Origin: Ectobacillus sp042610425
GTDB taxonomy: Bacteria; Bacillota; Bacilli; Bacillales; Bacillaceae_G
Length of the DNA: 64,000 nucleotides
Reading direction: 5' to 3'
NCBI RefSeq assembly: GCF_042610425.1
Contig: NZ_JBGJZM010000003.1
Coordinates: forward strand, 170,562-234,561
Both the position numbers and the translations under genes were made by a program. The notes under the pieces were generated by a model. It had not been told where the DNA came from and did no database searches. It worked only from the letters and a program-made list of their open reading frames with translations. Position 1 is the stretch's first letter. The number at the start of each line of letters is the position of its first letter. Positions 50,829 to 61,431 of the stretch are shown here, piece after piece.

Positions 50829-52583
50829 TTGAACAGTATAAAACGATATTTACAGTTCGTTAAACCATATAAAGGGAAGATATTCGTAACGATTGTGATT
50901 GGAGTAATTAAGTTTGGTATTCCTTTGATTATACCATTTCTTTTAAAGTATTTAATTGATGATGTGATACATAGTAAGGATTCCATCCTGGTGCAAACGA
51001 ATCACTTATTTATCGCCATGGGCATTGCCTTATTCATATTTGCCGTGCTAAGGCCACCAATAGAATATTATCGTCAATATTACGCACAACAGATTGGAAA
51101 TCTAGTGTTGTATGATGTGAGAAAGCATTTGTTTGCACATTTACAAAAGCTAAGTTTACGATTTTATTCCAATACGAAAACAGGGGAAGTCATTTCACGT
51201 GTCATTAATGATGTAGAGCAGACAAAGGATTTTGTTATTACCGGTTTGATGAATGTATGGTTAGATATTGCTACGATTGGAATTGCAATAGCAGTTATGT
51301 TTTCTTTAAACGGAAAGCTTACCTTTATTTCACTGCTCGTTTTACCTATTTTCATGGTATCTGTAAAGTATTTTTTTGCCCGGCTACGTAAATTGACGCG
51401 AGCGCGCTCCCAAGCACTAGCAACGATGCAGGGTTATTTACATGAGCGAATTCAAGGAATTCAAGTCACTCGTAGCTTCGCTTTAGAGGAATATGAAAAA
51501 GAGCAGTTTGCAGGGAAGAATGGAGATTTTTTAAATAGAGCGTTGAAGCATACGAATTGGAATGCTAAGACGTTTGCATCTGTTAATACGTTAACGGATT
51601 TAGGTCCACTTATCGTAATTGGATTTGCCGCTTATTTAGTTATTCAAGGACAGCTTTCATTAGGATCGATGGTAGCCTTTGTAGGGTATATGGATAGTTT
51701 GTATAATCCGCTTCGTCGTCTTGTAAATTCATCAACTACACTGACTCAATCGCTTGCATCGATGGACCGGGTATTTGAGCTTTTTGATAAAACCTATGAT
51801 GTGGAGAATAAACCGGATGCAAAGGTACGAAATAAGATGGAGGGGAAACTTTCCTTTGAAGATGTTTCATTTCGATATAATGAAAAAGATGCAGAAGTGT
51901 TACAACAAATCAATCTCACTATACAATCTGGTGAGAAGGTAGCGCTTGTTGGGCTAAGCGGTGGGGGAAAGTCATCGCTCGTCAGTTTAATTCCGCGTTT
52001 TTATGATGTAACGGATGGTGCTATTAAAATTGATGATATAGATGTAAGGGATTATGATTTAACTTGCTTACGAGGCCACATTGGTATTGTACTTCAGGAT
52101 AATTTATTATTTAGTGATACGATTCGTTCCAATATTTTATATGGACGGCCAGAAGCTTCAGAGGAAGAAATTATTGAAGCAGCAAAAGCAGCACATGCGC
52201 ATGAGTTCATTTTAAATCTTCCAAATGGATATGACACAATAGTTGGAGAACGTGGAATGAAGCTCTCAGGTGGACAGCGTCAGCGCATTGCTATTGCCCG
52301 TGTTTTCTTGAAAGATCCGTCTATGATTATACTAGATGAAGCAACATCTGCTCTGGATTTAGAAAATGAAAAATACATTCAAGAGTCACTTCAAGCGCTA
52401 ACAACAGATCGAACTACGATTATTATTGCGCACCGTCTGTCAACGATCACACATGTTGATAAAATTGTTTATATAGAAGACGGAGAAATTAAAGAAATGG
52501 GAACCCATGATGAGTTGATGAATAAGCATGGATATTATTATAATTTATATCATATTCAAAATTTAGAATCGGTTTCTCCATAA
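50829..52583 (+). CDS. ygaD: ABC exporter, fused permease and ATPase (YgaD-like)
   Basis: Half-transporter of 584 residues that would act as a homodimer. Six membrane segments fill the first about 310 residues. The ATPase has Walker A GLSGGGKSS, the Q-loop in IVLQDNLLFS, signature LSGGQRQR, Walker B SMIILDEATSA and the H-loop IIIAHRLST. This is the multidrug/lipid exporter (MsbA-like) class; cargo unknown. It starts with TTG after AGGGGGA. A terminator follows. Confidence 0.9.
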   Translation: MNSIKRYLQFVKPYKGKIFVTIVIGVIKFGIPLIIPFLLKYLIDDVIHSKDSILVQTNHLFIAMGIALFIFAVLRPPIEYYRQYYAQQIGNLVLYDVRKHLFAHLQKLSLRFYSNTKTGEVISRVINDVEQTKDFVITGLMNVWLDIATIGIAIAVMFSLNGKLTFISLLVLPIFMVSVKYFFARLRKLTRARSQALATMQGYLHERIQGIQVTRSFALEEYEKEQFAGKNGDFLNRALKHTNWNAKTFASVNTLTDLGPLIVIGFAAYLVIQGQLSLGSMVAFVGYMDSLYNPLRRLVNSSTTLTQSLASMDRVFELFDKTYDVENKPDAKVRNKMEGKLSFEDVSFRYNEKDAEVLQQINLTIQSGEKVALVGLSGGGKSSLVSLIPRFYDVTDGAIKIDDIDVRDYDLTCLRGHIGIVLQDNLLFSDTIRSNILYGRPEASEEEIIEAAKAAHAHEFILNLPNGYDTIVGERGMKLSGGQRQRIAIARVFLKDPSMIILDEATSALDLENEKYIQESLQALTTDRTTIIIAHRLSTITHVDKIVYIEDGEIKEMGTHDELMNKHGYYYNLYHIQNLESVSP

Positions 52584-52586
52584 ATA

Positions 52587-52626
52587 AAAATCCCCCTGCT
52601 ACTAGTAAGTAGCAGGGGGATTTTTA
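52587..52626. terminator. Bidirectional intrinsic terminator
   Basis: A stem of about 16 bp (AAAATCCCCCTGCTAC and complement) between the convergent exporter and gltB. Confidence 0.92.
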
Positions 52627-52635
52627 AATTCAGAA

Positions 52636-55600
52636 TCATTCTGTAGATTCTGATGGATCTGCTTGTAGTTTCGTTGGAATAACCTCACGGAAGTGGCTTG
52701 CCACATCGTCTAACAAGGCAGAAACAATACTTACTTCTTCGTATTGTTCATGCTCGGTTAATACACGAATGTAATCAAGTAGCATTTCCGTAACGCCAGC
52801 TTTACCTTTTTCAGTAAGAGGTTGCATTGTTACCTTTGCACCTTTTGCAATACGATTTTGGAGCGCTTCGTCTGTTAGGCCCATTTCTGGTTGGTGACGA
52901 AGGTAGATAACGCCTCCAGTCATACCAGCGCAAATCCATGGACCTGGATCTCCCATTACAAGACCGCGTCCATTGGTCATATACTCAAATGCAAAGCCTT
53001 TAATATTGGCATGTACGGCAATATTTCCATATTCATGAGCTGGTAGTGGTTCGTGTAAGCGTCCGCCTACAATGATATCAGCTCCAGAAAGACGAATTCC
53101 TGCACGGGCATCCGCATTTCCTTGTACGTAAAGGGATCCTTTTTGTGCACCGTAGCCAAAACCTTTCCCAACAGAGCCATTATAAAACTTACCGTCTTTG
53201 CCTCTTGCCTTCATAATGTAAATGCCACCGCCAAGAGCTGTTTTACCGACTCCGTCTTGGCCACCGCCACTCACGTGAATGAAGATATTCTCGCTGTTGT
53301 ATGCACCTAATCCGTTACCTGGAATAGATCCATTATATTTTAACGTAATTGGTTCAAGGTCAGGTGTACCTGCTAATTTCGAGCGAACACGGTAGCATGA
53401 TTCCAGACTACCCATTACCCGTTGATCGACACCTACGGCTACGAGCTCTTTCGATTGAACAGCATATGGTACTGCATTTTCTTCTTTTACTTCAGGAAGA
53501 TTTGGCGTGTATTGTTCTACATCTACAGCCAACATATTGGATAAATCCAATTGTTGTAAGCCACGAGCTTGGACAAGCAAGTCTGAACGACCTACAATTT
53601 CTTGTAAATTCGTATAGCCCAATTGACCAGTAAGACGTTTCAGTTCTTCGCCAAATGTAGAGAATAGTTGCGTTAATCCATCTACTGCAAGATCTAATTG
53701 TCTTGGTACAAAGCGACGAAGACCATGTTCTTTCGCTTGTGCTTCAGATTCGATTTGCGTTGCAATTCCGACGTGACATGTATCAAGATGACAGCCACGG
53801 CAAGTTGTACAGCCGATTGAAATCATGGAAAGTGTACCAAAGCCGATTCGGTTTGCACCTAGAAGAATAAGCTTTAATGCATCTGCTGCGCTTTTCATAC
53901 CGCCGTCAGCCCAAATTTCTATTTTGTCACGCATTCCAGCTTCCAATAATGCATGATGTGCAGCCTTTACGCCGATTTCAATTGGCAATCCAACATGTTG
54001 AAGGGCGTGAATTCTGGCAGCACCTGTACCGCCATCAAAACCACTAATACCGATATAGTCAGCCCCAGCTTTTGCGACCCCAACGGCAATTGTACCGATA
54101 TTTGGAACAACTGGAACTTTGACACTCACTTTTGCATGATTGTTAGCCGTTTTAATTTCCGTAACCATTTGGGCTAAGTCTTCAATTGAGTAAATGTCAT
54201 GGTTGTTAGAAGGTGAAATTAAGTCGGAACCGATTGTTGCATTCCGTGCTTCAGCAATTTTTGCTGTTACCTTCGAACCAGGTAAGTGACCACCTTCACC
54301 AGGCTTTGCACCTTGCCCAATTTTAATTTCAATTAAGTTGGAAGAATTAAGTAGTTCAGCTGTAACACCGAAACGACCAGAAGCCACTTGTTGACCACGT
54401 GTCTTCGGATATTTACCAACCATATCTTTAATTTCGCCGCCTTCGCCGTTTAAGCTGATCATATTCAAACGGTCTGCAGCTTCAGCATATGCGCGGAAGG
54501 CAACTTCATTTTGAGATCCAAAGGACATGCTACTAATAATAAATGGCAGGTCGTGTTCTCCTACACGAATGCTAACCTGTTCAGATTGTACAGGTTGTGC
54601 AGCTGGTTTAAAGTCTAATACGTGACGAATCGAGATTGGCGTTTTTTGTTCTACTTCATTTAATTTTTCGCGATATTCGTCATAGCCATTGCCTCTTGCA
54701 ACTTCGCCAATTGCTTTCCAAATACGAGGGAAGACGTGGAATGTTTTTCTCATTCTAGTTCCTTCCGTTGCATAATCAGCAGCACGTTTGATTGCATCTT
54801 CTTTTAGAAGTTCAAAGTTAAATGCAGTCTTTTCGGAACCAAGGAAGTTGACAATATTGAGAACATCTGCGATTTCTTTGTTTAAGCCGATGGCAGAGAA
54901 GAGACGTCCATAGCCGCGTAATTCATGAATACCAAGTGTACTAATAACTTTCTCAAGTCCTTTATTTAGGGCGTTATATAAATTCACGCAAGGCTTACTG
55001 TTTTCATCACTTACAGTTGCAAACATTAAATATGGACTAATCGCATCTGCACCTAAACCATATACAGTTACGAAATCATGTAAAGAGCGAATGGCACCTG
55101 AACGTAGCAGGATTGAACATTGTCTCCGCAAGTGTTCGTGTACAAGAGTTTGTTGCAATTTTCCGATGACAAGATGTGGATCAAGCCATAGATTTCCGTC
55201 TTTATGTGCAGCATCATCATCTACAATAAGAAGGGTAACACCTTTTCTCACAGCAGTAACAGCTTCATCAGCTAAACGTTGCAAAGCGTCTGCAATTGTT
55301 TCATCTTCTGTAAACGTTGCAGACATCTTGTATACAGTGTCATGCAGTGCAAAAAGATGAACGAGTTCTTCATACGTAATTTGTCCTGTTTCTTCTGCAA
55401 CCATTTGGCCATTTTCGCCTTCTAGTAATACAGGAGAACGTAGTTCAACAATAAATGGTTTTTCTTGTTTTTCATGTAAAGAAGGACGTTTCCCGATAAT
55501 TGTACGTGTTGAGAAATGTTCAATTTCACGGTCACGGTCAATCGCAGGGTTCGTTACGACTGCTACACTTTCTTTAATAAAGTCTGCGATATTTCTTCTC

Positions 55601-57069
55601 TCTCCATCTAATGCAGCAAGAGGGCCATCATGACCTAAAGAGCGAATTGGCTCAACACCTTTTTCTGCCATTTGTTCCATGAGTTGAATATTTTCACGGT
55701 CCCAACCAAAAGCAGCGTATTGGCGGTCTTCCACTTTTTCGTTAGAAGCAGCCTCATCAGTAAGAGTTGGTTTTGGTGGAGTCATATTCTTACGGTAGCC
55801 ACTTGCGTTTATGCGATTACGTAATAGCTTATATACTTCTTCTTGGTAAGAAGCATACTCGTAAACTACCATATCGTCTGAATCGTTCCATCTTAAGCCA
55901 ACCTTTTCACCAGGTGCTAATGCTTTCGGTTCTGCAATATATTCGCTTGGCGATACAACACCCGGTTCTGATGCGAATACGAAAGATGTTTCGGTTTGTA
56001 CCATCCAAAGAGGACGAAGACCTAATGCATCAACACTGAAAACTGCTTCATCTTTATAGCGAGAAATAATCCCAGCAGGACCTTGTGCAAAATGTCCCCA
56101 GCCTTCCCGGATATATGCATATAAATCTTGTAGTTCTTCTTTATAATGTTTTATCTCATTAACAATTGGAGGGAAAAGAACGTCAAGTGCTTCAAACAAA
56201 CTGTAGTCATAACGAGCAAGTAACGTTTCAATTGTTCGGTTTAAATCTTGTGAATCACTACCGCCTAACGTAAGCGGTACACTCATCATTTCTGCTTGAT
56301 CACGAAGCTTTGCAATCGTATTAATTTCACCGTTATGACCTAACACACTAAATGGTTGTACCCGGAAAAAGTTAGAAAGTGTATTAGTTGAATAACGATT
56401 GTGTCCAAGAGCCATTGTAGAAGCAATGAGAGGATTAGTTAAATCATTATAATATGCTACAAGAGTATCCCCAGCTCCAAGTACTTTATAAACTGCATGA
56501 TGTGCACTTAAGGAAGCTACATGAACTGCTTCGTTTTCTTCCAATAATATAGTTAAATTAAATAATTGCAGTTCAATATGTCCTTCTTCTTCAGTAGGAA
56601 GAAGAGCAATTTGCCAAAAAACAGGCTCTTCTGCTTTTGCAAGTGGACCAAGTGCATCCGTGTTTGTTACTGCATCCGTTTCATAAACAAGCTGAAAGCC
56701 AGCTTTCGTGAAGGAATCTTTAATTTCTGTACGAAGAGCCAGTGTGTCTACTTTCTTACTCAAAAAAAGATGTCCGACAATAAAATCAGGGCGGTCCACA
56801 AGAGAAGCTGAAATCTCTTTACGTGTTAGCTTTTCTTTCCATAGTTCTTTAGGTAGGTCAATGTGAATACCAATACCATCGCCTTCACCGTTAATAAACC
56901 CGGCACGATGATTCATCTTTACTAATGAATCTATACATAAATCAATATTTGCTTTAGTAGGACGGCGCTTTTTTTCCATAACAGAAACGATGCCGCAAGC
57001 ATCATGCTCCGCTTGACGGAAATCGCGAAAAAGGGCTGGAGTCCAATTATTTGTTAAATTGTTGGCCAT
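52636..57069 (-). CDS. gltB: Glutamate synthase large subunit
   Basis: Ammonia assimilation: glutamine plus 2-oxoglutarate gives two glutamates. The 1477-residue subunit has a 24-residue propeptide before the nucleophile Cys25 (AEHDACGIVSV), the glutaminase domain, and the FMN synthase domain with GEGGEIKDMVGKYP. It also has the 3Fe-4S cysteines in CTTCRGCHLDTC and the C-terminal beta-helix (GALGGGIYIMKA-type). The start at 57069 (MANNLTNNW) follows GGAGGTGAC; a GTG at 57087 overlaps that site. No small subunit (gltD) is adjacent, so it must come from elsewhere. Confidence 0.95.
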   Translation of the reverse strand: MANNLTNNWTPALFRDFRQAEHDACGIVSVMEKKRRPTKANIDLCIDSLVKMNHRAGFINGEGDGIGIHIDLPKELWKEKLTRKEISASLVDRPDFIVGHLFLSKKVDTLALRTEIKDSFTKAGFQLVYETDAVTNTDALGPLAKAEEPVFWQIALLPTEEEGHIELQLFNLTILLEENEAVHVASLSAHHAVYKVLGAGDTLVAYYNDLTNPLIASTMALGHNRYSTNTLSNFFRVQPFSVLGHNGEINTIAKLRDQAEMMSVPLTLGGSDSQDLNRTIETLLARYDYSLFEALDVLFPPIVNEIKHYKEELQDLYAYIREGWGHFAQGPAGIISRYKDEAVFSVDALGLRPLWMVQTETSFVFASEPGVVSPSEYIAEPKALAPGEKVGLRWNDSDDMVVYEYASYQEEVYKLLRNRINASGYRKNMTPPKPTLTDEAASNEKVEDRQYAAFGWDRENIQLMEQMAEKGVEPIRSLGHDGPLAALDGERRNIADFIKESVAVVTNPAIDRDREIEHFSTRTIIGKRPSLHEKQEKPFIVELRSPVLLEGENGQMVAEETGQITYEELVHLFALHDTVYKMSATFTEDETIADALQRLADEAVTAVRKGVTLLIVDDDAAHKDGNLWLDPHLVIGKLQQTLVHEHLRRQCSILLRSGAIRSLHDFVTVYGLGADAISPYLMFATVSDENSKPCVNLYNALNKGLEKVISTLGIHELRGYGRLFSAIGLNKEIADVLNIVNFLGSEKTAFNFELLKEDAIKRAADYATEGTRMRKTFHVFPRIWKAIGEVARGNGYDEYREKLNEVEQKTPISIRHVLDFKPAAQPVQSEQVSIRVGEHDLPFIISSMSFGSQNEVAFRAYAEAADRLNMISLNGEGGEIKDMVGKYPKTRGQQVASGRFGVTAELLNSSNLIEIKIGQGAKPGEGGHLPGSKVTAKIAEARNATIGSDLISPSNNHDIYSIEDLAQMVTEIKTANNHAKVSVKVPVVPNIGTIAVGVAKAGADYIGISGFDGGTGAARIHALQHVGLPIEIGVKAAHHALLEAGMRDKIEIWADGGMKSAADALKLILLGANRIGFGTLSMISIGCTTCRGCHLDTCHVGIATQIESEAQAKEHGLRRFVPRQLDLAVDGLTQLFSTFGEELKRLTGQLGYTNLQEIVGRSDLLVQARGLQQLDLSNMLAVDVEQYTPNLPEVKEENAVPYAVQSKELVAVGVDQRVMGSLESCYRVRSKLAGTPDLEPITLKYNGSIPGNGLGAYNSENIFIHVSGGGQDGVGKTALGGGIYIMKARGKDGKFYNGSVGKGFGYGAQKGSLYVQGNADARAGIRLSGADIIVGGRLHEPLPAHEYGNIAVHANIKGFAFEYMTNGRGLVMGDPGPWICAGMTGGVIYLRHQPEMGLTDEALQNRIAKGAKVTMQPLTEKGKAGVTEMLLDYIRVLTEHEQYEEVSIVSALLDDVASHFREVIPTKLQADPSESTE

Positions 57070-57118
57070 GGGGCCAGTCACCTCCACTCAAAGTTGGGAA
57101 ATATAACTATTCGAAATT

Positions 57119-57177
57119 ATTAGACTTTTTTGAACGTATAATGTCTAATTATAAAGAAAAAACGAAGGTTTTAACAA
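57119..57177 (-). promoter_or_regulatory. gltB promoter with inverted repeat
   Basis: On the minus strand, TTGTTA (57172-57177) and TATAAT (57148-57153) are 18 bp apart. The inverted repeat ATTAGAC / GTCTAAT (57119-57125 and 57143-57149) reaches the minus 10 region and could be a regulator site. Confidence 0.55.
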
Positions 57178-57259
57178 GTAAAATATAATAAGTTCGTTTC
57201 TTCATTTTTCATGGTATGAATAATTATACTATTAAACTTAAATTTATGAAATAGGGTGG

Positions 57260-57298
57260 AAGAAAAAAACAGAGGAAAATCCTCTGCCTGTTTCTTCC
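57260..57298 (-). terminator. Intrinsic terminator of gsaB
   Basis: Stem around CAGAGGA / TCCTCTG with longer AC-rich arms; on the minus strand followed by TTTTTTTC. Confidence 0.75.
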
Positions 57299-57301
57299 TT
57301 T

Positions 57302-58609
57302 TTAATGATTGGAAAGGATAGCTGCTAACTCTTTAAAAGCATAATCAACAGCTTTGATTGTGTCCTCTACATCTTGTCTCGTATGCTCTGTCGTTAGAAA
57401 CCAAGCTTCATATTTAGATGGTGCAAGATTTACACCTTGCCGTAACATAAGTTTAAAAAACTTACCGAAAATTTCGCTGTCAGATTGCTTTGCATCTTCA
57501 TAATTTTCAACAATTTTATTCGTAAAAAATACAGTTAAGGCACCTTTTACTCGATTGACCGTAATGGTTATATTATGCTCATTTGCTTTCGCTATGATTC
57601 CTTCTTCTAATAATTTTCCTAGTTCATCCAGTTTTTCATAAACCCCTTCTTGCTTAAGTACTTCTAAACATGCAATACCAGCTCGCATCGAAGCGGGATT
57701 TCCTGCCATTGTTCCGGCTTGGTAAGCAGGTCCGAGCGGTGCAACTTGTGCCATAATTTCTCTCTTACCTCCGTATGCACCAATTGGTAGTCCGCCGCCA
57801 ATTATTTTACCAAGGGCTGTTAAATCCGGTGTTACACCTAGTAAATTTTGTGCTCCGCCGTACATAAAACGAAATCCTGTTATAACCTCATCGTAAATAA
57901 CAAGTGCTCCAGCTTGATGGGTTAGGTCATTTACCTGTTGTAAAAATCCTTCATTTGGCATGACAATCCCGAAGTTACCGACAATTGGTTCCACTAATAC
58001 ACCAGCAACATCATCGCCCCATTTATCAAGTGCATCTTTAAATGCTTCAATATTATTGTAGGGAACGGTAATAATATCTTGTGCAACACTTTTTGGAATT
58101 CCAGCAGAATCCGGTGTACCAAGCGTAGAAGGACCTGAACCAGCAGCCACAAGCACAGAATCAAAGTGGCCGTGGTAACAGCCTGCAAACTTCATAATCT
58201 TCGTTCTTCCTGTGTATGCACGGGCAACACGAACGGTTGTCATAACTGCTTCTGTACCCGAGTTAACAAAACGAACTTTATCTAATGAAGGAATTGCTTC
58301 CTTTAATAATTTTGCGAATGTCACTTCATAAGGTGTTGGTGTCCCAAAGAGTACCCCATCTTCAGCAGCTTCTTGGATTGCTTTTGTTATATATGGATGC
58401 GCATGACCGGTAATAATCGGACCGTATGCGGCTAAATAATCAATATATTTATTATCGTCAACATCCCAAAAATATGCGCCTTTCCCACGTTTCATGGCAA
58501 CGGGAGAACCGCCCCCAACAGCTTTAAACGAACGTGATGGACTGTTAACTCCGCCAACAATATGTTTTAGCGCCTCTGTATGTAATTGTTCTGAGTTTGT
58601 AAATTTCAT
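57302..58609 (-). CDS. gsaB: Glutamate-1-semialdehyde 2,1-aminomutase
   Basis: PLP enzyme converting glutamate-1-semialdehyde to 5-aminolevulinate for heme synthesis. The 435-residue protein has PLP lysine Lys268 in TALGKIIGGGLP, the PLP aspartate in VIYDEVITGFR, and N-terminal GGVNSPSR. Bacillus usually has hemL in the hem operon plus this stand-alone paralogue gsaB; the position beside gltB supports gsaB. Confidence 0.9.
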   Translation of the reverse strand: MKFTNSEQLHTEALKHIVGGVNSPSRSFKAVGGGSPVAMKRGKGAYFWDVDDNKYIDYLAAYGPIITGHAHPYITKAIQEAAEDGVLFGTPTPYEVTFAKLLKEAIPSLDKVRFVNSGTEAVMTTVRVARAYTGRTKIMKFAGCYHGHFDSVLVAAGSGPSTLGTPDSAGIPKSVAQDIITVPYNNIEAFKDALDKWGDDVAGVLVEPIVGNFGIVMPNEGFLQQVNDLTHQAGALVIYDEVITGFRFMYGGAQNLLGVTPDLTALGKIIGGGLPIGAYGGKREIMAQVAPLGPAYQAGTMAGNPASMRAGIACLEVLKQEGVYEKLDELGKLLEEGIIAKANEHNITITVNRVKGALTVFFTNKIVENYEDAKQSDSEIFGKFFKLMLRQGVNLAPSKYEAWFLTTEHTRQDVEDTIKAVDYAFKELAAILSNH

Positions 58610-58798
58610 TCGTATTCCACTCCTTATGGTAATAACTCATTGTGATAGCTTTCATTATTCAAGTGATAGAAAAAAGCAACTGTTGTCTCACTTTATTGTA
58701 TCATGATTTATGGAATAGAGGATAAGACTTATTAGTTGTGAAGACCGTAATGGTTAGGTAAACTAATCGATGTAAAAATATGAAAATGAGGTACTTGC

Positions 58799-59809
58799 AT
58801 GGAAACAATCATCGACGTAAAACAGTTACGAAAAGAATTCGTTTCTCACTCAAGCCGTTCTGGATTAAAAGGAGCATTTCGCGATTTATTTACACGTAAC
58901 TACAAAGTTATACCGGCCGTAAATGATATTTCCTTTTCTGTTCAGAAAGGTGAAATGATGGGATACATTGGTGAAAACGGAGCAGGAAAATCGACAACGA
59001 TAAAAATGCTAACGGGTATATTAACACCAACATCCGGACAAATCGTGGTCAATGGCATGAATCCGCATAAAGAAAGAGAAAAATTTGTTAGAACAATTGG
59101 GGTAGTATTTGGGCAACGTTCGCAGCTATGGTGGGATATTGCTGTACAAGAATCCTTTCGATTACTAAAGAAAGTATACGGTGTATCCGACAAGCAGTAC
59201 AAAGAACATATGGAGCATGTGATAGAAACACTCGATATTGGTCCACTTCTTGATAAGCCTGTTCGTAAGCTCTCTCTTGGACAACGTATGCGATGCGAGC
59301 TAGCTGCAGCGCTCATACACAATCCTTCCCTTTTATTTTTAGATGAACCAACGATCGGATTGGATGTTCTTGTGAAGTTGAAAATAAGAGAATTTTTAAA
59401 AGAAATGAATGAAAGATATAAAACTACAATTTTATTAACAACACACGATATATCAGATATTGAGGCTTTATGCGATCGGGTTGTAATGTTAGATGAAGGG
59501 AACATTATGTATGATGGTTCGCTTGAAAAGCTCCGTTCCAATTGGGGCAAAGAAAAAATCATCCACTTTCAATTTACGAAGTCTGTTTCTAGTCTAGAAT
59601 TAGCAACAGTTATGCCAGGGAGAGTTACATGGAAGCAAGAAGACGGAGATAATGTTTGGACAGCGAAAATACCGAATGAAGAAACGATGATCTCTGCTCT
59701 GATTTCACACGTAGTGCAAACATTCAAAATTAAAGATATAAGAATAGAGGAAGTATCAACCGAAGAAATTATTCGTAATATTTACGAAGAGGGTAATACG
59801 CATGGCTAA
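58799..59809 (+). CDS. ABC-2 type exporter, ATP-binding protein
   Basis: ATPase of 336 residues. Walker A GENGAGKST, Q-loop VVFGQRSQLWWD, signature KLSLGQRMRCELA, Walker B SLLFLDEPTIGLD and H-loop TTHDISD. The QRSQLWWD motif and the long C-terminal extension are typical of the ABC-2 subfamily with two different permeases. The stop overlaps the first permease gene by 8 bp, so the three genes form one operon. GAGG precedes the ATG. Cargo unknown. Confidence 0.9.
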   Translation: METIIDVKQLRKEFVSHSSRSGLKGAFRDLFTRNYKVIPAVNDISFSVQKGEMMGYIGENGAGKSTTIKMLTGILTPTSGQIVVNGMNPHKEREKFVRTIGVVFGQRSQLWWDIAVQESFRLLKKVYGVSDKQYKEHMEHVIETLDIGPLLDKPVRKLSLGQRMRCELAAALIHNPSLLFLDEPTIGLDVLVKLKIREFLKEMNERYKTTILLTTHDISDIEALCDRVVMLDEGNIMYDGSLEKLRSNWGKEKIIHFQFTKSVSSLELATVMPGRVTWKQEDGDNVWTAKIPNEETMISALISHVVQTFKIKDIRIEEVSTEEIIRNIYEEGNTHG

Positions 59810-60593
59810 ATATATAGAAATGATTCGTATACGATTTCTTATGATGCTTGCCTATCGAACCAATTATTATAGCGGAATTCTTATTTATACGATCAATATT
59901 GGAGCGTATTACTTTTTATGGGGAGCGATATATGGCGGGAAAGACAGTATCCAAGGATTATCGGTTGCACAAATGACGACTTATGTTGCAGTTGGTTGGA
60001 TGGCACGGGCTTTTTATTTCAATAATATTGACCGTGAAATAGCAGAAGAAATTCGCGAAGGACGTGTGGCCATCGAAATGATTCGTCCGTATAGCTATCT
60101 TGGTATGAAGGTTATGCAAGGGCTTGGAGAAGGAATCTTTCGGTTTGCATTCTTTTCTATTCCGGGTATGATTCTTGTTTCGTTTTTGTTTTCCTTAACG
60201 ATTACGTCACATACGCAAACGTGGTTTTCGTTTTTACTCTCTATTTTGTTTAGTTTCATTATTAACACGCAAATTAATTTGATTACTGGTATGATGACAT
60301 TCTTCTTATTTAATAATGACGGCCTCATGTATGCAAAACGGGTTGCCATTGATCTATTTTCTGGACTTTTGCTTCCTATTAGCTTCTATCCACTTTGGGC
60401 TCAAAGCATAATGAATTTTTTCCCGTTTCAAGCGATTAGCTATATTCCAAGTATGATTTTTTCAGAAGGATTAACAGGACAAGCAGTCTGGAATGCCATA
60501 ATGTTTCAAATTATATGGTCTGTTATACTCATTCTTCCAATCGTTTTCATGTGGAAATTGGCGAAAAAACGATTAATTGTGCAGGGAGGGTAA
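59802..60593 (+). CDS. ABC-2 type exporter, permease 1
   Basis: Membrane protein of 263 residues with six hydrophobic segments, DUF990/ABC-2 type. AREIAEEIREGRVAIEMIRPY-like cytoplasmic loop DREIAEEIREGRVAIE is the feature shared by this subfamily. It overlaps the ATPase gene by 8 bp and is followed 5 bp later by permease 2, so a heterodimeric channel is likely. Confidence 0.87.
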   Translation: MAKYIEMIRIRFLMMLAYRTNYYSGILIYTINIGAYYFLWGAIYGGKDSIQGLSVAQMTTYVAVGWMARAFYFNNIDREIAEEIREGRVAIEMIRPYSYLGMKVMQGLGEGIFRFAFFSIPGMILVSFLFSLTITSHTQTWFSFLLSILFSFIINTQINLITGMMTFFLFNNDGLMYAKRVAIDLFSGLLLPISFYPLWAQSIMNFFPFQAISYIPSMIFSEGLTGQAVWNAIMFQIIWSVILILPIVFMWKLAKKRLIVQGG

Positions 60594-60598
60594 GCAGA

Positions 60599-61384
60599 AT
60601 GATATATGTTCAATTATTGTTTCAATATGCCGGACAGTATATGAAAACAAAGCTACAGTATCGCGGAGATCTTCTCGTCGGTCTTCTGTCTGATATGATG
60701 ATGCAAGCTGTAAACCTAATCTTTATACTGGTTGTATTTGGTCATACACAACTGTTACAGGGGTGGGTAAGAGAAGAAGTTATTTTTATCTATGGATTTT
60801 TCCTAGTACCATTCTCGATTTTTTCGGCCTTTTTTAATATTTGGGATTTTAATGATCGATATATAGTAAAAGGAGAAATGGACCGCATTTTAACGCGTCC
60901 TATTCATAGTTTGTTTCAAATTATTCTAGAGCGCATGGAGCTGGAATCATTTATTGGAGGCATTACAGGCATTCTTATTATGCTATATGCATCCATACAG
61001 CTTCATTTGATATTTCATTGGTACGATTTCATCCTATTTATAATAATGGCAATTGGCGGTGCGCTCGTATACGGCGGAATATTTGTTTCGCTAGCTAGTA
61101 TTGGATTTTGGTCAGATGCGAGAAGCTCTATCATGCCGCTTATGTATAATATAGGAAACTACGGACGGTATCCCATTAATATTTATAATAAAATCATTCG
61201 ATTTATATTAACTTGGGTATTGCCTTTTGCATTTGTAGGAGTGTATCCAGCTTCGTATTTTTTACATAAAAGCGAATGGAACTTCTATGCGTTTTTTACT
61301 CCTGTCATGGGAATCCTCTTCTTCTCCTTTGCTGTTTTTCTTTGGAACAAAGGTGTCAAGCGATATCGGGGTGCAGGTAACTGA
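60599..61384 (+). CDS. ABC-2 type exporter, permease 2
   Basis: Second membrane subunit, 261 residues, six hydrophobic segments, with the loop DRYIVKGEMDRILTRPIHS corresponding to that of permease 1. The start at 60599 (MIYVQLL) follows GGGAGGG; the open frame begins at 60515 within permease 1 and is rejected. Together with the two preceding genes it forms a complete exporter. Confidence 0.87.
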   Translation: MIYVQLLFQYAGQYMKTKLQYRGDLLVGLLSDMMMQAVNLIFILVVFGHTQLLQGWVREEVIFIYGFFLVPFSIFSAFFNIWDFNDRYIVKGEMDRILTRPIHSLFQIILERMELESFIGGITGILIMLYASIQLHLIFHWYDFILFIIMAIGGALVYGGIFVSLASIGFWSDARSSIMPLMYNIGNYGRYPINIYNKIIRFILTWVLPFAFVGVYPASYFLHKSEWNFYAFFTPVMGILFFSFAVFLWNKGVKRYRGAGN

Positions 61385-61431
61385 TATAATTCATTTGTCC
61401 ATCTCATATAGATGATATGAGGTGGACAAAC

